From positions 7,011,001-7,075,000 of the forward strand of contig NZ_CP121650.1 of the NCBI RefSeq assembly GCF_029714405.1: a stretch of 64,000 nucleotides of DNA, in the 5' to 3' direction. The position numbers and the translations under genes were made by a program. Below are positions 16,402 to 25,864 of this stretch, piece by piece. Below the pieces are notes generated by a model. The model was not told the DNA's origin, did not search any database, and saw nothing but the letters and a program-made list of their open reading frames with translations. Origin of the DNA: Bradyrhizobium sp. CB82. Its GTDB lineage: Bacteria > Pseudomonadota > Alphaproteobacteria > Rhizobiales > Xanthobacteraceae. How positions within the stretch are numbered: position 1 is the first letter of the stretch; every line of letters begins with the position of its first letter.

Positions 16402-17454
16402 ATGTCCCAGGGATCGTTCGTGCCGCCCTCCTCCGCAAAGCCTTTCATCGACGTGCTCTCCGGCCAACGGCAGACCGTTCCGCCGGTCTGGATGATGCGG
16501 CAGGCCGGCCGTTATCTGCCCGAATATCGCGAGGTCCGCGCCAAGGCCGGCGGCTTCCTCGATCTCTGCTTCACGCCCGAGCTCGCAGCCGAGGTGACGC
16601 TGCAACCGATCCGCCGGTTCGGCTTCGATGCAGCCATCATCTTCTCCGACATACTCGTGATCCCCTACGCGCTCGGCCGTTCCGTGCGCTTCGAGGTCGG
16701 CGAGGGTCCGCGGCTCGAACCGCTGGATGATCCCGACAAGGTCCGCACGCTGTCGCCGCGCGCCGACTTCGGCAAGCTCGAGCCGGTGTTCGAGGCGCTG
16801 CGTATCGTGCGCCGCGCGCTCGATACGAAGACCGCGCTGATCGGCTTCTGCGGCGCGCCGTGGACGGTGGCGACCTACATGGTTGCGGGCCAGGGCACGC
16901 CGGACCAGGCGCCGGCGCGGATGATGGCCTATCGCCATCCCGAGGCGTTCGCGAAGATCATCGACACGCTGGTCGAAAGCTCCGTCGACTATCTGCTCGG
17001 ACAACTCGCCGCGGGCGCCGATGCGCTCCAGATCTTCGACACCTGGGCAGGCGTGCTGCCGCCCGCCGAATTTGCGCGATGGTCGATCGAGCCGACGCGG
17101 CGCATCGTCGAGGGCGTGCGCGCCAAGGTACCGGATGCGAAGATCATCGGCTTTCCCCGCGGCGCCGGCGCGCTCCTGCCGGCCTATGTGGAAGAAACTG
17201 GCGTCAACGCCGTCAGCATCGACTGGACGGCGGAGCCGGCCTTCATCCGCGAGCGCGTGCAATCACGCGTCGCCGTGCAGGGCAATCTCGACCCGCTGGT
17301 GCTGATCACCGGCGGCGATGCGCTGAATCGCGCCGTCGACGAGGTGCTTGCGAATTTCGCGAAGGGACGGCTGATCTTCAATCTCGGCCACGGCATCCAG
17401 CCGGAGACCCCGATCGCCCATGTCGAGCAGATGCTGAAGCGCGTGCGCGGCTAG
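16402..17454 (+). CDS. hemE: Uroporphyrinogen decarboxylase
   Basis: The 350-residue product carries the two family signatures: [16 protein letters not shown] near residues 29-44 (with the Arg residues that hold the substrate carboxylates) and [14 protein letters not shown] near 147-160. It removes four carboxyl groups from uroporphyrinogen III to make coproporphyrinogen III in haem synthesis, in the cytoplasm, without cofactor. The ATG at 16402 has AGGAACC before it; upstream open frame (from 16102) overlaps the divergent small gene and is not coding. The gene ends tail to tail with hemC, their stop codons sharing CTAG. Confidence 0.96.
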   Translation: MSQGSFVPPSSAKPFIDVLSGQRQTVPPVWMMRQAGRYLPEYREVRAKAGGFLDLCFTPELAAEVTLQPIRRFGFDAAIIFSDILVIPYALGRSVRFEVGEGPRLEPLDDPDKVRTLSPRADFGKLEPVFEALRIVRRALDTKTALIGFCGAPWTVATYMVAGQGTPDQAPARMMAYRHPEAFAKIIDTLVESSVDYLLGQLAAGADALQIFDTWAGVLPPAEFARWSIEPTRRIVEGVRAKVPDAKIIGFPRGAGALLPAYVEETGVNAVSIDWTAEPAFIRERVQSRVAVQGNLDPLVLITGGDALNRAVDEVLANFAKGRLIFNLGHGIQPETPIAHVEQMLKRVRG

Positions 17455-18431
17455 CGCGGCCGGCTGCGCTCGATGATGTCGGCGGCCCCCTTCGCGAGCA
17501 GATCGAGGCCGACCGCCCGGCCCAGTTCGCGCGGGCGGTTTGCGGGACCTGCACGCGATGCTTCGATGATCGTGTTGCCGGAAGGATCGAGCACCGAGGC
17601 TGCGAGCGACATCTGGTCGCCTGCAATCGTCGAGAAGCCCGCGACCGGCGAATTGCAGTGCCCGTTGAGCACCCACAACACCTCGCGTTCGGCATCGGCG
17701 CAGGCGTGCGCCGTCGGGTCATCGATCGCCGAAAGAATCTGCCTGGTCTGCCAATCCCGTGCGGCGCATTCGACGGCGACGATGCCCTGCCCCGCTGCAG
17801 GCAGCATCTCCGCCGCCGTAAACTCGTATGCGACGCGATCGGCGAGCCCGACGCGATCGAGACCCGAGCGGGCCATGATCAGCGCATCGGCGGGACCGAC
17901 CGCGCCGCCATCCGGTAACCGCTGCATCTCGCGGTTGTCGAGCTTGCGCACGCGCGTGTCGGCGGCGCCGCGGAAGTGGATCACCTCGGCGTCGGGAAAC
18001 AGCCGCCGCGCATAGGCCGCGCGCCGCACCGCATTGGTGCCGATCTTGAAACCTTTGCCGCGCGACTGCCTGAACGCATCGAGCGAAACACCGTCGCGCA
18101 GCACCAGCGCATCGCCGGGTGGATCGCGCGACAGCGTGGCGCCAATCACGAGGCCCGGCGTGTCCTCATTGCCCGGCATATCCTTGAGCGAATGCATCGC
18201 CGCCTGTAACTCGCCTGACAGCACCGCGGCGCGGATCTGCGCGACGAAGGCGCCGCCCTTGCCGCCATGGGGCAACAGCTTGCTGGTCTGATCGAGATCG
18301 CCCGTGGTGTCGAACTTGACGATCTCGACGTCGATGTCGGGCACGGCGGCGCTCAGGCGGCGCGCGATCTCTTCCGTCTGTGCCAGCGCCATCGCGCTCT
18401 TGCGCGTGCCGATCCGCAATCGAATAGCCAA
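17451..18431 (-). CDS. hemC: Hydroxymethylbilane synthase (porphobilinogen deaminase)
   Basis: The 326-residue product begins [19 protein letters not shown] and has HSLKDMPG, then VECAARD and [12 protein letters not shown]; the Cys in the last motif is where the dipyrromethane cofactor attaches. The enzyme joins four porphobilinogen units to form hydroxymethylbilane. The start is TTG at 18431, with AAGGAG 8 bases before it; no ATG is available. The gene lies 28 bp after the GMC oxidoreductase gene on the same strand and is tail to tail with hemE, an arrangement in which both haem genes run towards each other. Confidence 0.95.
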   Translation of the reverse strand: MAIRLRIGTRKSAMALAQTEEIARRLSAAVPDIDVEIVKFDTTGDLDQTSKLLPHGGKGGAFVAQIRAAVLSGELQAAMHSLKDMPGNEDTPGLVIGATLSRDPPGDALVLRDGVSLDAFRQSRGKGFKIGTNAVRRAAYARRLFPDAEVIHFRGAADTRVRKLDNREMQRLPDGGAVGPADALIMARSGLDRVGLADRVAYEFTAAEMLPAAGQGIVAVECAARDWQTRQILSAIDDPTAHACADAEREVLWVLNGHCNSPVAGFSTIAGDQMSLAASVLDPSGNTIIEASRAGPANRPRELGRAVGLDLLAKGAADIIERSRPR

Positions 18432-18459
18432 GCCGTATGCTCCTTTTCGGACAGCGCGA

Positions 18460-20088
18460 TTATCGCGCGTCCTCCAATATCATGTCCGAGGCCTTTTCGG
18501 CGATCATGATGATCGGCGCATTGGTATTGCCCGACACAAGATCCGGCATGATCGATCCGTCGACCACGCGCAAGCCCTCGATCCCCCGCACCGTGAGCCG
18601 CTGATCAACCACGGCGAGCGCGTCATTGCCCATACGGCAGGTCGAGGTCGGGTGATAGATGGTGGTGCCGCGCTGGCGGCAGAATTCCAGCAGCTCCGCA
18701 TCGGTCGCGACCTTCAGGCCTGGATCGACCTCCTCCACCACGAAGGGTTTCAGCGCCGGCGCATGCAATATCTTGCGCAGGATCTTCAGGCCTTCGACAT
18801 TGGTAGTGCGGTCGGTTTCAGTCGACATATAGTTGATGCGGATTTCCGGCGGCACGGTCGGATCAGCACTCCTGATCCGCAGGCTGCCGCGGCTCTCGGG
18901 GCGGAGCTGGCACACGGAGGCGGTGAAGCCGGAAAAATCGTGCAGCTTCTCACCCATCTTGTCGGTCGAGAACGGCAGGAAATGAACCTGGATGTCGGGC
19001 GTGGCAAGCCGCGGACTGGTCTTGAAGAAGGCGCCGGCCGTGCCGGCCGCGATCGTCAGCCAGCCCTGGCGGAACAGCGCGTAGCGCACGCCGGTCAGCG
19101 TGCGGCGGATCGGATGGTTGATGGTATCGTTGAGCGTGATCGGCTGCGAGCAGCGCATCACGATGCGGACCTGCATATGATCCTGGAGATCGTGGCCGAC
19201 GCCCGGCGCATCGAGCACGACATCGATGCCGTGCTTGCGCAGGAGGTCGGCCGGGCCGACGCCGGAGAGCTGCAAGAGCTGCGGCGAGTTGTAGGCGCCG
19301 CTCGAGACCAGCACCTCCTTGCGCGCCCGCGCGCGGCGCACGACCGAACCTTGCCGATATTCGGCGCCGACCGCGCGGCGGCCCTCGAACAGGATGCGCT
19401 GGCCGAGCGCCGAGGTCTCGACCGTCAGATTGCTGCGGTTCTTCGCGGGACCGAGATAGGCAACGGACGCGGACGCGCGACGGCCTTTTCGCGTGGTGGT
19501 CTGGAACAGGCCGACGCCTTCCTGCGAGGCGCCGTTGAAATCGGGATTGTAAGGCAGGCCGGTCTCGACCGCCGCGCTGATGAAGGCCTTCGACAAGGAA
19601 TCGGAAAGGATCAGGTCGGAGACCGGCAGCGGCCCGCCGGCGCCGTGAAACTGATCGGCGCCGCGCGCCTGGTTCTCGGCCTTCTTGAAGTAGGGCAGCA
19701 CGTCGTCATAGCCCCAGCCGGCGTTGCCGAGCTGACGCCAGCGGTCGTAGTCCTCATGCTGGCCGCGGACGTACAACAGGCCGTTGATCGAGCTCGAGCC
19801 ACCCAGCGTCTTGCCGCGCGGCTGGAACACTTGCCGGCCGCCCAGCTCGGGCTCCGGCTCGGTCTGGTACATCCAGTTGACGCTCTTCTCCTTGAACAGC
19901 CGACCGTAGCCCAGCGGCACGTGGATCCAGATGTTGGAATCCTTCGGGCCAGCTTCGAGCAGCAGCACCGAATGCTTGCCGTTCGCCGACAATCGATTGG
20001 CGAGCACGCAGCCGGCCGAGCCGGCGCCGACGATGACGTAGTCGAACTCGGGATCATCTGACTGGAAAGATGGCAGTTGGGCGGTCAT
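18460..20088 (-). CDS. GMC-family FAD oxidoreductase (choline dehydrogenase-like)
   Basis: The 542-residue product has the Rossmann start DYVIVGAGSAGCVLANRL (about 17-34), the GMC signature GKTLGGSSSINGLLYVRG, the second signature GAYNSPQLLQLSGVG and the catalytic region near the C-terminus with YHPTSTCRMG (His) and SGNTNAPIIMIAEKA (Asn). It is close to choline dehydrogenase and polyethylene-glycol/alcohol dehydrogenases of rhizobia; the real alcohol substrate cannot be read from sequence, and there is no betaine-aldehyde dehydrogenase next to it. The start chosen is ATG 20088 (MTAQLPSF); the frame remains open to 20151. The TAA stop sits in the loop of a small hairpin (18454-18468). Confidence 0.85.
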   Translation of the reverse strand: MTAQLPSFQSDDPEFDYVIVGAGSAGCVLANRLSANGKHSVLLLEAGPKDSNIWIHVPLGYGRLFKEKSVNWMYQTEPEPELGGRQVFQPRGKTLGGSSSINGLLYVRGQHEDYDRWRQLGNAGWGYDDVLPYFKKAENQARGADQFHGAGGPLPVSDLILSDSLSKAFISAAVETGLPYNPDFNGASQEGVGLFQTTTRKGRRASASVAYLGPAKNRSNLTVETSALGQRILFEGRRAVGAEYRQGSVVRRARARKEVLVSSGAYNSPQLLQLSGVGPADLLRKHGIDVVLDAPGVGHDLQDHMQVRIVMRCSQPITLNDTINHPIRRTLTGVRYALFRQGWLTIAAGTAGAFFKTSPRLATPDIQVHFLPFSTDKMGEKLHDFSGFTASVCQLRPESRGSLRIRSADPTVPPEIRINYMSTETDRTTNVEGLKILRKILHAPALKPFVVEEVDPGLKVATDAELLEFCRQRGTTIYHPTSTCRMGNDALAVVDQRLTVRGIEGLRVVDGSIMPDLVSGNTNAPIIMIAEKASDMILEDAR

Positions 20089-20151
20089 GGTTCTTCGGTT
20101 CTTATTGTTTGTTTGGCCACAGGCGTTTCGGATCGAAGGTCCATAGCACAC

Positions 20152-20370
20152 TCATGGCCGCTGACGCAGCGCCTCGATCAGCGACTTGAACGCGCGGGCA
20201 TATTCCGCGCCCGCCTTGGCGATGTCGGCTGTTCCAGCGCAGGCCACCGCTGCTTCGACGCGGGAACCGGGGACGCGGCATTTGTATCGATTTGTTACCG
20301 ATACCGGTGGTTCCCTATGCGCCTCGTGCCGCAGCGATGCCGGCGCGGGCGGTAATTCATAGATCGTCAA
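20152..20370 (-). CDS. Possible small hypothetical protein upstream of GMC oxidoreductase
   Basis: A 72-codon frame (MTIYELPPAPASLRHEA...) ends in a helical segment GAEYARAFKSLIEALRQRP. It has no family resemblance I can name. GC-rich third positions in the second half are in favour of coding; a weak ribosome-binding site and the short length are against it. It lies 63 bp upstream of the GMC gene on the same strand. Confidence 0.3.
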   Translation of the reverse strand: MTIYELPPAPASLRHEAHREPPVSVTNRYKCRVPGSRVEAAVACAGTADIAKAGAEYARAFKSLIEALRQRP

Positions 20371-20431
20371 AGGTTTACAGTGAATTCTGCGGGTTGAGCC
20401 GAACTGAACGGCCCATGCTGCAGGCTGTGAA

Positions 20432-22393
20432 ATGCGGTCCCGACTGACGTCCTATCTGACAAAGCTGTTCGCCGGCGACCTCGCCGCGTTCGGCGGACCC
20501 GCAACCGACGATGCTGTCGCCGGCCACATCCGCGCGGAGCAGATGTCTCTCGTGCTCGGCTATTCAGTCGGCATCATGCTGGCCAATGCCTGCAATGCGG
20601 CCGTGCTCGCTATCGCGCTCTGGCATTCGCCGGACTGGAAATTCGCCGTGGTCTGGGCGATTGCGGTCGCGGGCGCTGCGATCCTGTTCGGCGTGCAATC
20701 CCACAGCGCGCGCCGGATCACGAAGCCGCAATTCGTATCCCGCCGCGCCATGCACCGGCTGGTGCGCAACGCATTCATCCTCGGCTCCGCCTGGGGCATC
20801 GTTCCGGTCGCGTTCTTCGCCAACGCCTCCACCGGCGGCCAACTCATCATCACCTGCCTGTGCGCCGGAATGCTGGCCGGCGGCGCGCTCGCCTTCGCCA
20901 CCATCCCGATCGCGGCCATCGCGTTCACGACTCCGCTCTTCCTCGGCATCGGGATCTGTCTCGGCAGCGGCGGCGACCCCGCCTATCTGCTGATGGCGGT
21001 CCTGGTCGTGGTCTACGGATCCGTGCTGCTGCGCGGCGTGTTCGTCAACTCCTTCACCTTCATGCGACGCATCATGCGGCAGCTCGAAGCGGAACGATCG
21101 GTCCGACAGGATCCGCTGACCCAACTGCCGAACCGCTTCGCGTTCAACGAGACACTCGATGCCGCCCTGAAGCGACTGGCCCTGTCCGGCGAGGAGTTCG
21201 CCGTGCTGCTGCTCGACCTCGATCGCTTCAAGGAGGTGAACGACAAGTTCGGCCATCCGGCCGGCGACGAATTCCTGGTCCAGGTCGCCAACCGCCTGCA
21301 ACGCTGCACGCGGGCGGCCGAGCACGTCGCGCGCATCGGCGGGGACGAGTTCGCGCTGGTCATGACCAATCTCACCAGGGCTGAAGACGCCCTCGAGATC
21401 GCGGAGCGATTCGTCGCGGCCTTCGCCGAGCCGATCCTGGTCGAGGGCCGCGAGATCATCGGCGCCACCAGCGTCGGCATCGTGCTGGCGCCGCGGGACG
21501 GCGACAAGCAGCTGGACCTGCTCAAGCATGCCGACGCCGCGCTCTATCGCGCCAAGAAAGCCGGACCGGGCACGATCTGCTTCTTCGAGGCCGCCGACGA
21601 CAAGTCGGCGCGCGACCGCAAGGCGCTACAATCGGATCTGGAGTGCGCCATTGCGCGAGACGAGTTGTTCCTGGTCTTTCAGCCGTTCCTCAATCTCAGG
21701 GACAACCGGATCACCGGCTTCGAGGCGCTTTTGCGCTGGAAGCATCCGGTGCGCGGACTGGTGCCGCCGAGCGAGTTCATTCCGATCGCGGAGGAAACCG
21801 GCCTCATTCACGAGATTGGCGAGTGGGTCATACGGCGCGCCTGCGCGACATTGGCGGAGTGGCCCGACCATATCAGGGTCGCGGTAAATTTCTCCGCGGC
21901 GCAATTCCACAACACCGGCATCCTTCACACGATCGTGCAGGCGCTGGCCGACGCCAACGTCGCCCCTCACCGGCTGGAGATCGAGATCACCGAATCGATG
22001 CTGCTGTCGAAATACGGTTCGGCGTCATCGATTCTGAACGCGCTGCTGCAACTCGGCGTCACGGTGGCGCTGGACGATTTCGGCACCGGGTTCTCGTCGC
22101 TGACCTATTTGCGCAAGCTGCCGTTCAGCCGCATCAAGATCGACCAATCCTTCATCAGCGACATGCTGGCGCAGCCCGACTGCGCAGCGATCGTGAAATC
22201 GGTGATCGCGCTTGCGCGGGACCTGCGGATCGGCGTGGTCGCCGAAGGCGTCGAGACGGCCGATCAGCTCGAATATCTGCGCCAGACCAACTGCGACGAA
22301 GTCCAGGGCTATCTCATCAGCCGCCCGGCCTCGGCCGATCAGGTGCTGGCTCTGCTCGACCCGAAGAAGCAAAGAGCGACTTACGCCGCGTAG
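20432..22393 (+). CDS. Membrane GGDEF-EAL protein (c-di-GMP cyclase/phosphodiesterase)
   Basis: The 653-residue protein has about six membrane helices (residues 40-210, MASE-like region), then GGDEF (about 225-385) and EAL (about 395-645) domains. The GGDEF motif is intact (GGDEF at 303-307) while the inhibitory site is degenerate (RAAE at the RxxD place). The EAL motif (EALLRW at 431-436), the ENFSAAQF-like NFSAAQF, DDFGTGFSS and VAEGVET are all intact, so the phosphodiesterase should be active and may dominate, with the GGDEF acting as cyclase or as a GTP sensor. It is monocistronic and the second c-di-GMP enzyme in this window; the message pathway may control the exopolysaccharide region further right. 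Confidence 0.9.
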   Translation: MRSRLTSYLTKLFAGDLAAFGGPATDDAVAGHIRAEQMSLVLGYSVGIMLANACNAAVLAIALWHSPDWKFAVVWAIAVAGAAILFGVQSHSARRITKPQFVSRRAMHRLVRNAFILGSAWGIVPVAFFANASTGGQLIITCLCAGMLAGGALAFATIPIAAIAFTTPLFLGIGICLGSGGDPAYLLMAVLVVVYGSVLLRGVFVNSFTFMRRIMRQLEAERSVRQDPLTQLPNRFAFNETLDAALKRLALSGEEFAVLLLDLDRFKEVNDKFGHPAGDEFLVQVANRLQRCTRAAEHVARIGGDEFALVMTNLTRAEDALEIAERFVAAFAEPILVEGREIIGATSVGIVLAPRDGDKQLDLLKHADAALYRAKKAGPGTICFFEAADDKSARDRKALQSDLECAIARDELFLVFQPFLNLRDNRITGFEALLRWKHPVRGLVPPSEFIPIAEETGLIHEIGEWVIRRACATLAEWPDHIRVAVNFSAAQFHNTGILHTIVQALADANVAPHRLEIEITESMLLSKYGSASSILNALLQLGVTVALDDFGTGFSSLTYLRKLPFSRIKIDQSFISDMLAQPDCAAIVKSVIALARDLRIGVVAEGVETADQLEYLRQTNCDEVQGYLISRPASADQVLALLDPKKQRATYAA

Positions 22394-22777
22394 AGCCTGT
22401 ACCTTACCGGCGAAGCCCAATGCTCGTGCACATGTCGGGATGTCCGTACAAGACAGAATAGAGAAATAAAAGCTGGAACGGCGCCATCTTCCTCCAATGG
22501 ACGGTGCGGCCTTCTTCGGGCTTAACCAGTATTCCTCATACCAATCAGGCTGAATTCGAAATGAGGACATCGGCCGCTCGAACCGACTCGGGTGAGATCT
22601 TTTTGGTTGCATGACACGGTCCTGGGACAAGGGACAAAGTCATTTTTTGCGGCGTGCTTAATTGAGCCGGGCGCACGGGTCTGTTCACGGCGGGAGGACG
22701 ACAGCTGCGCGAGGTCGAGCCTTGGGAAATTGGCACGTCCGGTCGTATCCAATTTCCGTCATCCCCGGCTTCGGATA
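22394..22777. other. Intergenic stretch with one hairpin
   Basis: No gene is supported in these 384 bp; the open frames are short and lack family pattern. GC is lower than in neighbouring genes. An inverted repeat GGAAATTGG (22725-22733) / CCAATTTCC (22749-22757) lies 20 bp beyond the stop of the DUF1127 gene and could be its terminator on the minus strand, but without a T run. Confidence 0.5.
22725..22757 (-). terminator. Possible hairpin terminator of the DUF1127 gene
   Basis: Nine-base perfect arms around a 15-base loop, 20 bp after the stop codon of the minus-strand gene at 22778-23032. No T run follows, so a Rho-independent function is unsure. Confidence 0.35.
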
Positions 22778-23032
22778 TCAAACGTTTATTGGAGGATTCG
22801 ATCGGACACCTCGCGGGTCGATGCCTCGGTTCGAAGCGACAAAATCGATCTCGCCGCGCGAAATGCCGATGTCCATCAGTTCCCTGTCATTAGGATCGAA
22901 TAGATCGGCGCGCAGTCTTTCGCGTTTGCGCCGTTCTTGAAATGCATCCCAACATGTCTCCAGGAAGTTGACGACGCGCCGCGCAGAAGCGAGCCTTCTG
23001 TCCCACCCTGCTGCACTATAGGCCGTACTCAT
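22778..23032 (-). CDS. DUF1127-domain protein
   Basis: The 84-residue protein starts at ATG 23032 (GGAG 8 bases before). Its C-terminal half contains FQERRKRERLRADLFDPNDR then ELMDIGISRGEIDFVA, the Arg-rich helix and [LI]xDIGIxRxEI pattern that define DUF1127. Proteins of this family in alphaproteobacteria are small cytoplasmic, often RNA-linked regulators in phosphate, carbon or stress responses. The 19 codons upstream in the open frame lack a ribosome-binding site. It stands alone in a gene-poor stretch. Confidence 0.85.
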   Translation of the reverse strand: MSTAYSAAGWDRRLASARRVVNFLETCWDAFQERRKRERLRADLFDPNDRELMDIGISRGEIDFVASNRGIDPRGVRSNPPINV

Positions 23033-23141
23033 TGCGCAATCTCCGGATTCCCGAACGCGCGATCCCTTCGATCGACAAGCAAGCGAGCGCAAGCAGACGC
23101 CCGATCAAAACCGGCTCGCCGAAAAACATGCTCACACACAG

Positions 23142-23375
23142 TTACAACTTGGCGCCGAGATCGTCCTTCAGCTCTTGGAGGTGGTTCCTGCCGGCAGCTG
23201 GCTCTTCGGCTTCTGCCTCCACGAAACCGTATCTTCTGCCCTCCGCGATGCCCTGTGCAATCATCCTTACAATAATGTCAGCTTCGTCGCTTGAGAGCCG
23301 CTTAGGCGTCCATGAACTCAGGATTTGACGAGCGCGCCGTAATTCCCTTTCACTAATGGGCAGCTTGATTGGCAT
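23142..23375 (-). CDS. Small conserved-looking hypothetical protein
   Basis: The 77-residue product (MPIKLPISERELRRARQILSS...) is helical and charged; TPKRLSSDEADIIVRMIAQG followed by IAEGRRYGFVEAEAEE looks like a real folded domain, and GGAG stands about 10 bases before the ATG. I do not recognise the family. It lies 109 bp upstream of the DUF1127 gene on the same strand, so they may be co-transcribed. Confidence 0.6.
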   Translation of the reverse strand: MPIKLPISERELRRARQILSSWTPKRLSSDEADIIVRMIAQGIAEGRRYGFVEAEAEEPAAGRNHLQELKDDLGAKL

Positions 23376-24051
23376 TTTCGCAATTCTCCAACCGCGCCTT
23401 GAGCTAGTCTACCATAGCCCAGGTGACTTGAGGCATGCATTTCGACGCGCCGAAACAGTAGTGTTGCCTAGGCTAACTGCATGCCGAGTGCGAAACTCAC
23501 TGACTGGCAAGCAGTCACGACTCAAAAAGTCGCTACCGCAAGCATCGTTGGCTCTCACTGTCAGGACAGATACGTTCTCTCCCGCTGAGGCTCTCCCCAT
23601 TTTCTCACTCACCGACTTTTCTGATCCGCTTGTGGCCCTTCGCGTCGAAGCGTACATCTCGCTTCGGCGGCGGCCTCACTCACGGGTCTCTGACTTGGAC
23701 GCGCGGGCAGCGGGCAACTTGAATCGCGCGAGGTGGATTAATCACCTGATCACGCGCGACTGCATAATGGCGAAGCGACTGCCTTCAACAGCATGCTGGC
23801 TGCTCACAGACATCATCGCAGGGTGCAACTTACCACCGAACGAGCGGTACCGGCGCTCGCGCCCTCGCAAATTCGGTCAATACAGTTGTCGGGGTCAGGA
23901 CTCCCAACAGCCCACAATATTGCGATGTCCACGCTTGAGCCTGCGTGTTAAGCTCGCAAGTACTTTGAGAGGCCCGTTATGATGCAGGGCCAACAGATAT
24001 TGAAAGCAATTGTGTGATCATTGGTACGCGCCTCGCGCAAGGGAGGTTGCT
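23376..24051. other. Gene-poor stretch without recognised features
   Basis: In these 676 bp the longest open frame (23356-23982 plus) gives a Ser/Arg/Leu-rich product without a family pattern and overlaps the start of the gene at 23375, so I reject it. GC is lower than in the core genes. No RNA gene, insertion sequence end or repeat was recognised; it looks like a decayed or recently acquired region. Confidence 0.5.
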
Positions 24052-24813
24052 GTGGAGCAAATTTTTCATCGTGAAGTCGATTGCCACCCGCTACAACGTT
24101 GTCTAACACGAGCATATCATCGTTGCCGTCATCTCCTGAGCGTGGCGCTCTGCGCGGCTTGCATATTCCAATTCGCGAGTGAAGCCAGAGCTCAATGCAC
24201 CGCACGAGATGTATTGCAGAACCAGCTGAAGCTGAGGAAAGCTCCCTCGGTGCGTGTGCCGGAAGTTCTGGTCAGTTCAGCCGCCAATGTCCCGGCGTGG
24301 AAGACGATTACGCTCGGGACTTTTGCAAATTCATTCGCCCTTCGTAACGCTTTGGATGCGAGCGGGTGCAACGTCGGAGGGCTGGCTGCGGAAATTCTTG
24401 CACGACCGGCCTTCGTCGTCAGTTCGACAAAAAAGAACGTTGAGCTCGTTACCGTATCGGCGGCCGAACTCGGCTTTACGACAGATAGCGTGACTTTGGC
24501 TGCAATTTACGCGCGCGCTAAGCAGCTGGGCTTTAGGCTTGCGGCCCCAGAGACCGGCCCACAATTGAGGCTTCAATATCTTGACCAGCCCATGGGAGAA
24601 TTTCTGATCATTGGAATGGAGCCGATCAAGACGTGGGGCGGCGAGCAGGTCATCCTGAACGTAGCCAATGGCGGCGCCGGACTCATCCTGATTGGCCAGG
24701 ACGGCAAGGCTGACGCAGAAATATCCGTGACCTCCCGCGTCGTATTCGCGCGGTCGGATGAAGCCGTGCCCGCTGACCAGCTTGAGAAAGCAGCAGCATT
24801 CCTGCCCCCCTAA
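24052..24813 (+). CDS. Exported protein of unknown function
   Basis: The start is GTG 24052, preceded at 5 bases by an excellent GGGAGG; the 253-residue product then has a basic N-region, a hydrophobic segment HLLSVALCAACIFQFAS and a cleavage site near SEARA-QCTAR. The mature part is about 215 residues with Cys near each end of the first half, alternating short helices and strands, and a late VILNVANGGAGLILIGQDG segment. It has no family that I can name. It lies alone, convergent with the vanB-like gene; a small hairpin (TTGCC/GGCAA, 24824-24836) separates them. Confidence 0.65.
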   Translation: MEQIFHREVDCHPLQRCLTRAYHRCRHLLSVALCAACIFQFASEARAQCTARDVLQNQLKLRKAPSVRVPEVLVSSAANVPAWKTITLGTFANSFALRNALDASGCNVGGLAAEILARPAFVVSSTKKNVELVTVSAAELGFTTDSVTLAAIYARAKQLGFRLAAPETGPQLRLQYLDQPMGEFLIIGMEPIKTWGGEQVILNVANGGAGLILIGQDGKADAEISVTSRVVFARSDEAVPADQLEKAAAFLPP

Positions 24814-24876
24814 TTTCAAGGCGTTGCCAACGGCAAAACGCACGCGACGTATTCATGAGGACGCGCCCTGGTTTGG

Positions 24877-25857
24877 TCAGATCGCGTCCGCCCGGTGCAG
24901 CGTGTCCACCGTAATGGTGCCCCGCGCGCGGGAGACGCAGGCGCAGATCTTCTGGTTCTCCTGCTTCTGATGGTCGCTGAAGAAGACGTCGCGATGGTCG
25001 ATCTCGCCCTCGATATCGACGACGTCGATCGCGCACAGACCGCATTCGCCGCGCTTGCAGTCGTACATCACCTCGTGGCCGGCGGCGTTGAGCACGTCCA
25101 GCATGGAGCGTTCGCGCGGGATTTCGAACTCGACGTCCGAGCCCTTCAGGCGCACGCGAAACGCTTCCGTCGGCAGCGAGCCGCTGGAGCCGAAGGTCTC
25201 GTAGCGCAGATCGGAGAGCGGACGCCCCGCATCCAGCCAGGCATGGCGCGCGGCGTCCAGCATGCGCATGGGGCCGCAGAACAGCGCCAGCGCCTCCGGC
25301 GGCAATGAGGCGAACAGCGCGTCGAGGTCGAGCCGCCCTCCCTCGTCGCTGGCGTGGACGACCAAACGATCACCCAACAACTCGGCGAGATGATCGAGAT
25401 AGGCGGCGTCGTGGCGCGAGCGCACCGCATAATGCAGCGTCACACCGGCGTCGCGCCGGACCAGCGCCTGCGCGGCCCCGACGATCGGCGTGATGCCGAT
25501 ACCGCCGGCGACCAGGCAATAATGCTTGCGGCTCCAGTCGAGCGACAACAGCGACGAGGGCAACGTGACGTCGAGCCGCGCGCCGGGCTGGAGCGACCAC
25601 ATGTAGCGTGAGCCGCCGCGGGAATCCTCGGCGCGGCGCACCGCGATCCGGAAACCACGGGGATCAGCCTCGCCGACCAGCGAATACGACCGCGTCTCCG
25701 GCTGGCCGTTGATGCTCACGGTGACGTTGATGTGGCTGCCGACAGGATAGGCGGCGCCGTCGAATTGATCCGGCAGAATCAGGAATTCGCGAATGCTCGG
25801 CGAAAGATCGCGCGTCTCGACCAGCGTCGCCGGAGTCCAGGTTTCGATGAATCGCAT
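24877..25857 (-). CDS. vanB: Oxidoreductase subunit of a VanAB-type Rieske oxygenase system
   Basis: The 326-residue product from ATG 25857 has a ferredoxin-NADP reductase-type FMN domain (RSYSLVGEADPRGFRIAVRR), an NAD domain (LVAGGIGITPIVG, then LFCGPMRMLDAAR), and a C-terminal plant-type [2Fe-2S] ferredoxin with CKRGECGLCAIDVV and a final KICACVSRA. This domain order (FMN, NAD, 2Fe-2S) is that of class IA reductases such as vanillate demethylase VanB and phthalate dioxygenase reductase. It should pass electrons from NADH to the Rieske oxygenase encoded two genes upstream. Seven bases separate it from the gntR gene. The substrate is not proven; the symbol reflects family only. Confidence 0.8.
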   Translation of the reverse strand: MRFIETWTPATLVETRDLSPSIREFLILPDQFDGAAYPVGSHINVTVSINGQPETRSYSLVGEADPRGFRIAVRRAEDSRGGSRYMWSLQPGARLDVTLPSSLLSLDWSRKHYCLVAGGIGITPIVGAAQALVRRDAGVTLHYAVRSRHDAAYLDHLAELLGDRLVVHASDEGGRLDLDALFASLPPEALALFCGPMRMLDAARHAWLDAGRPLSDLRYETFGSSGSLPTEAFRVRLKGSDVEFEIPRERSMLDVLNAAGHEVMYDCKRGECGLCAIDVVDIEGEIDHRDVFFSDHQKQENQKICACVSRARGTITVDTLHRADAI

Positions 25858-25864
25858 GACTGCC

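Noticed and set aside
18304..20061. 585-codon plus-strand frame
   Set aside because: Antisense of the GMC oxidoreductase and hemC start; no family pattern.
23356..23982. 208-codon plus-strand frame
   Set aside because: Overlaps the start of the 77-aa gene, low-complexity Ser/Arg composition, no start signal.
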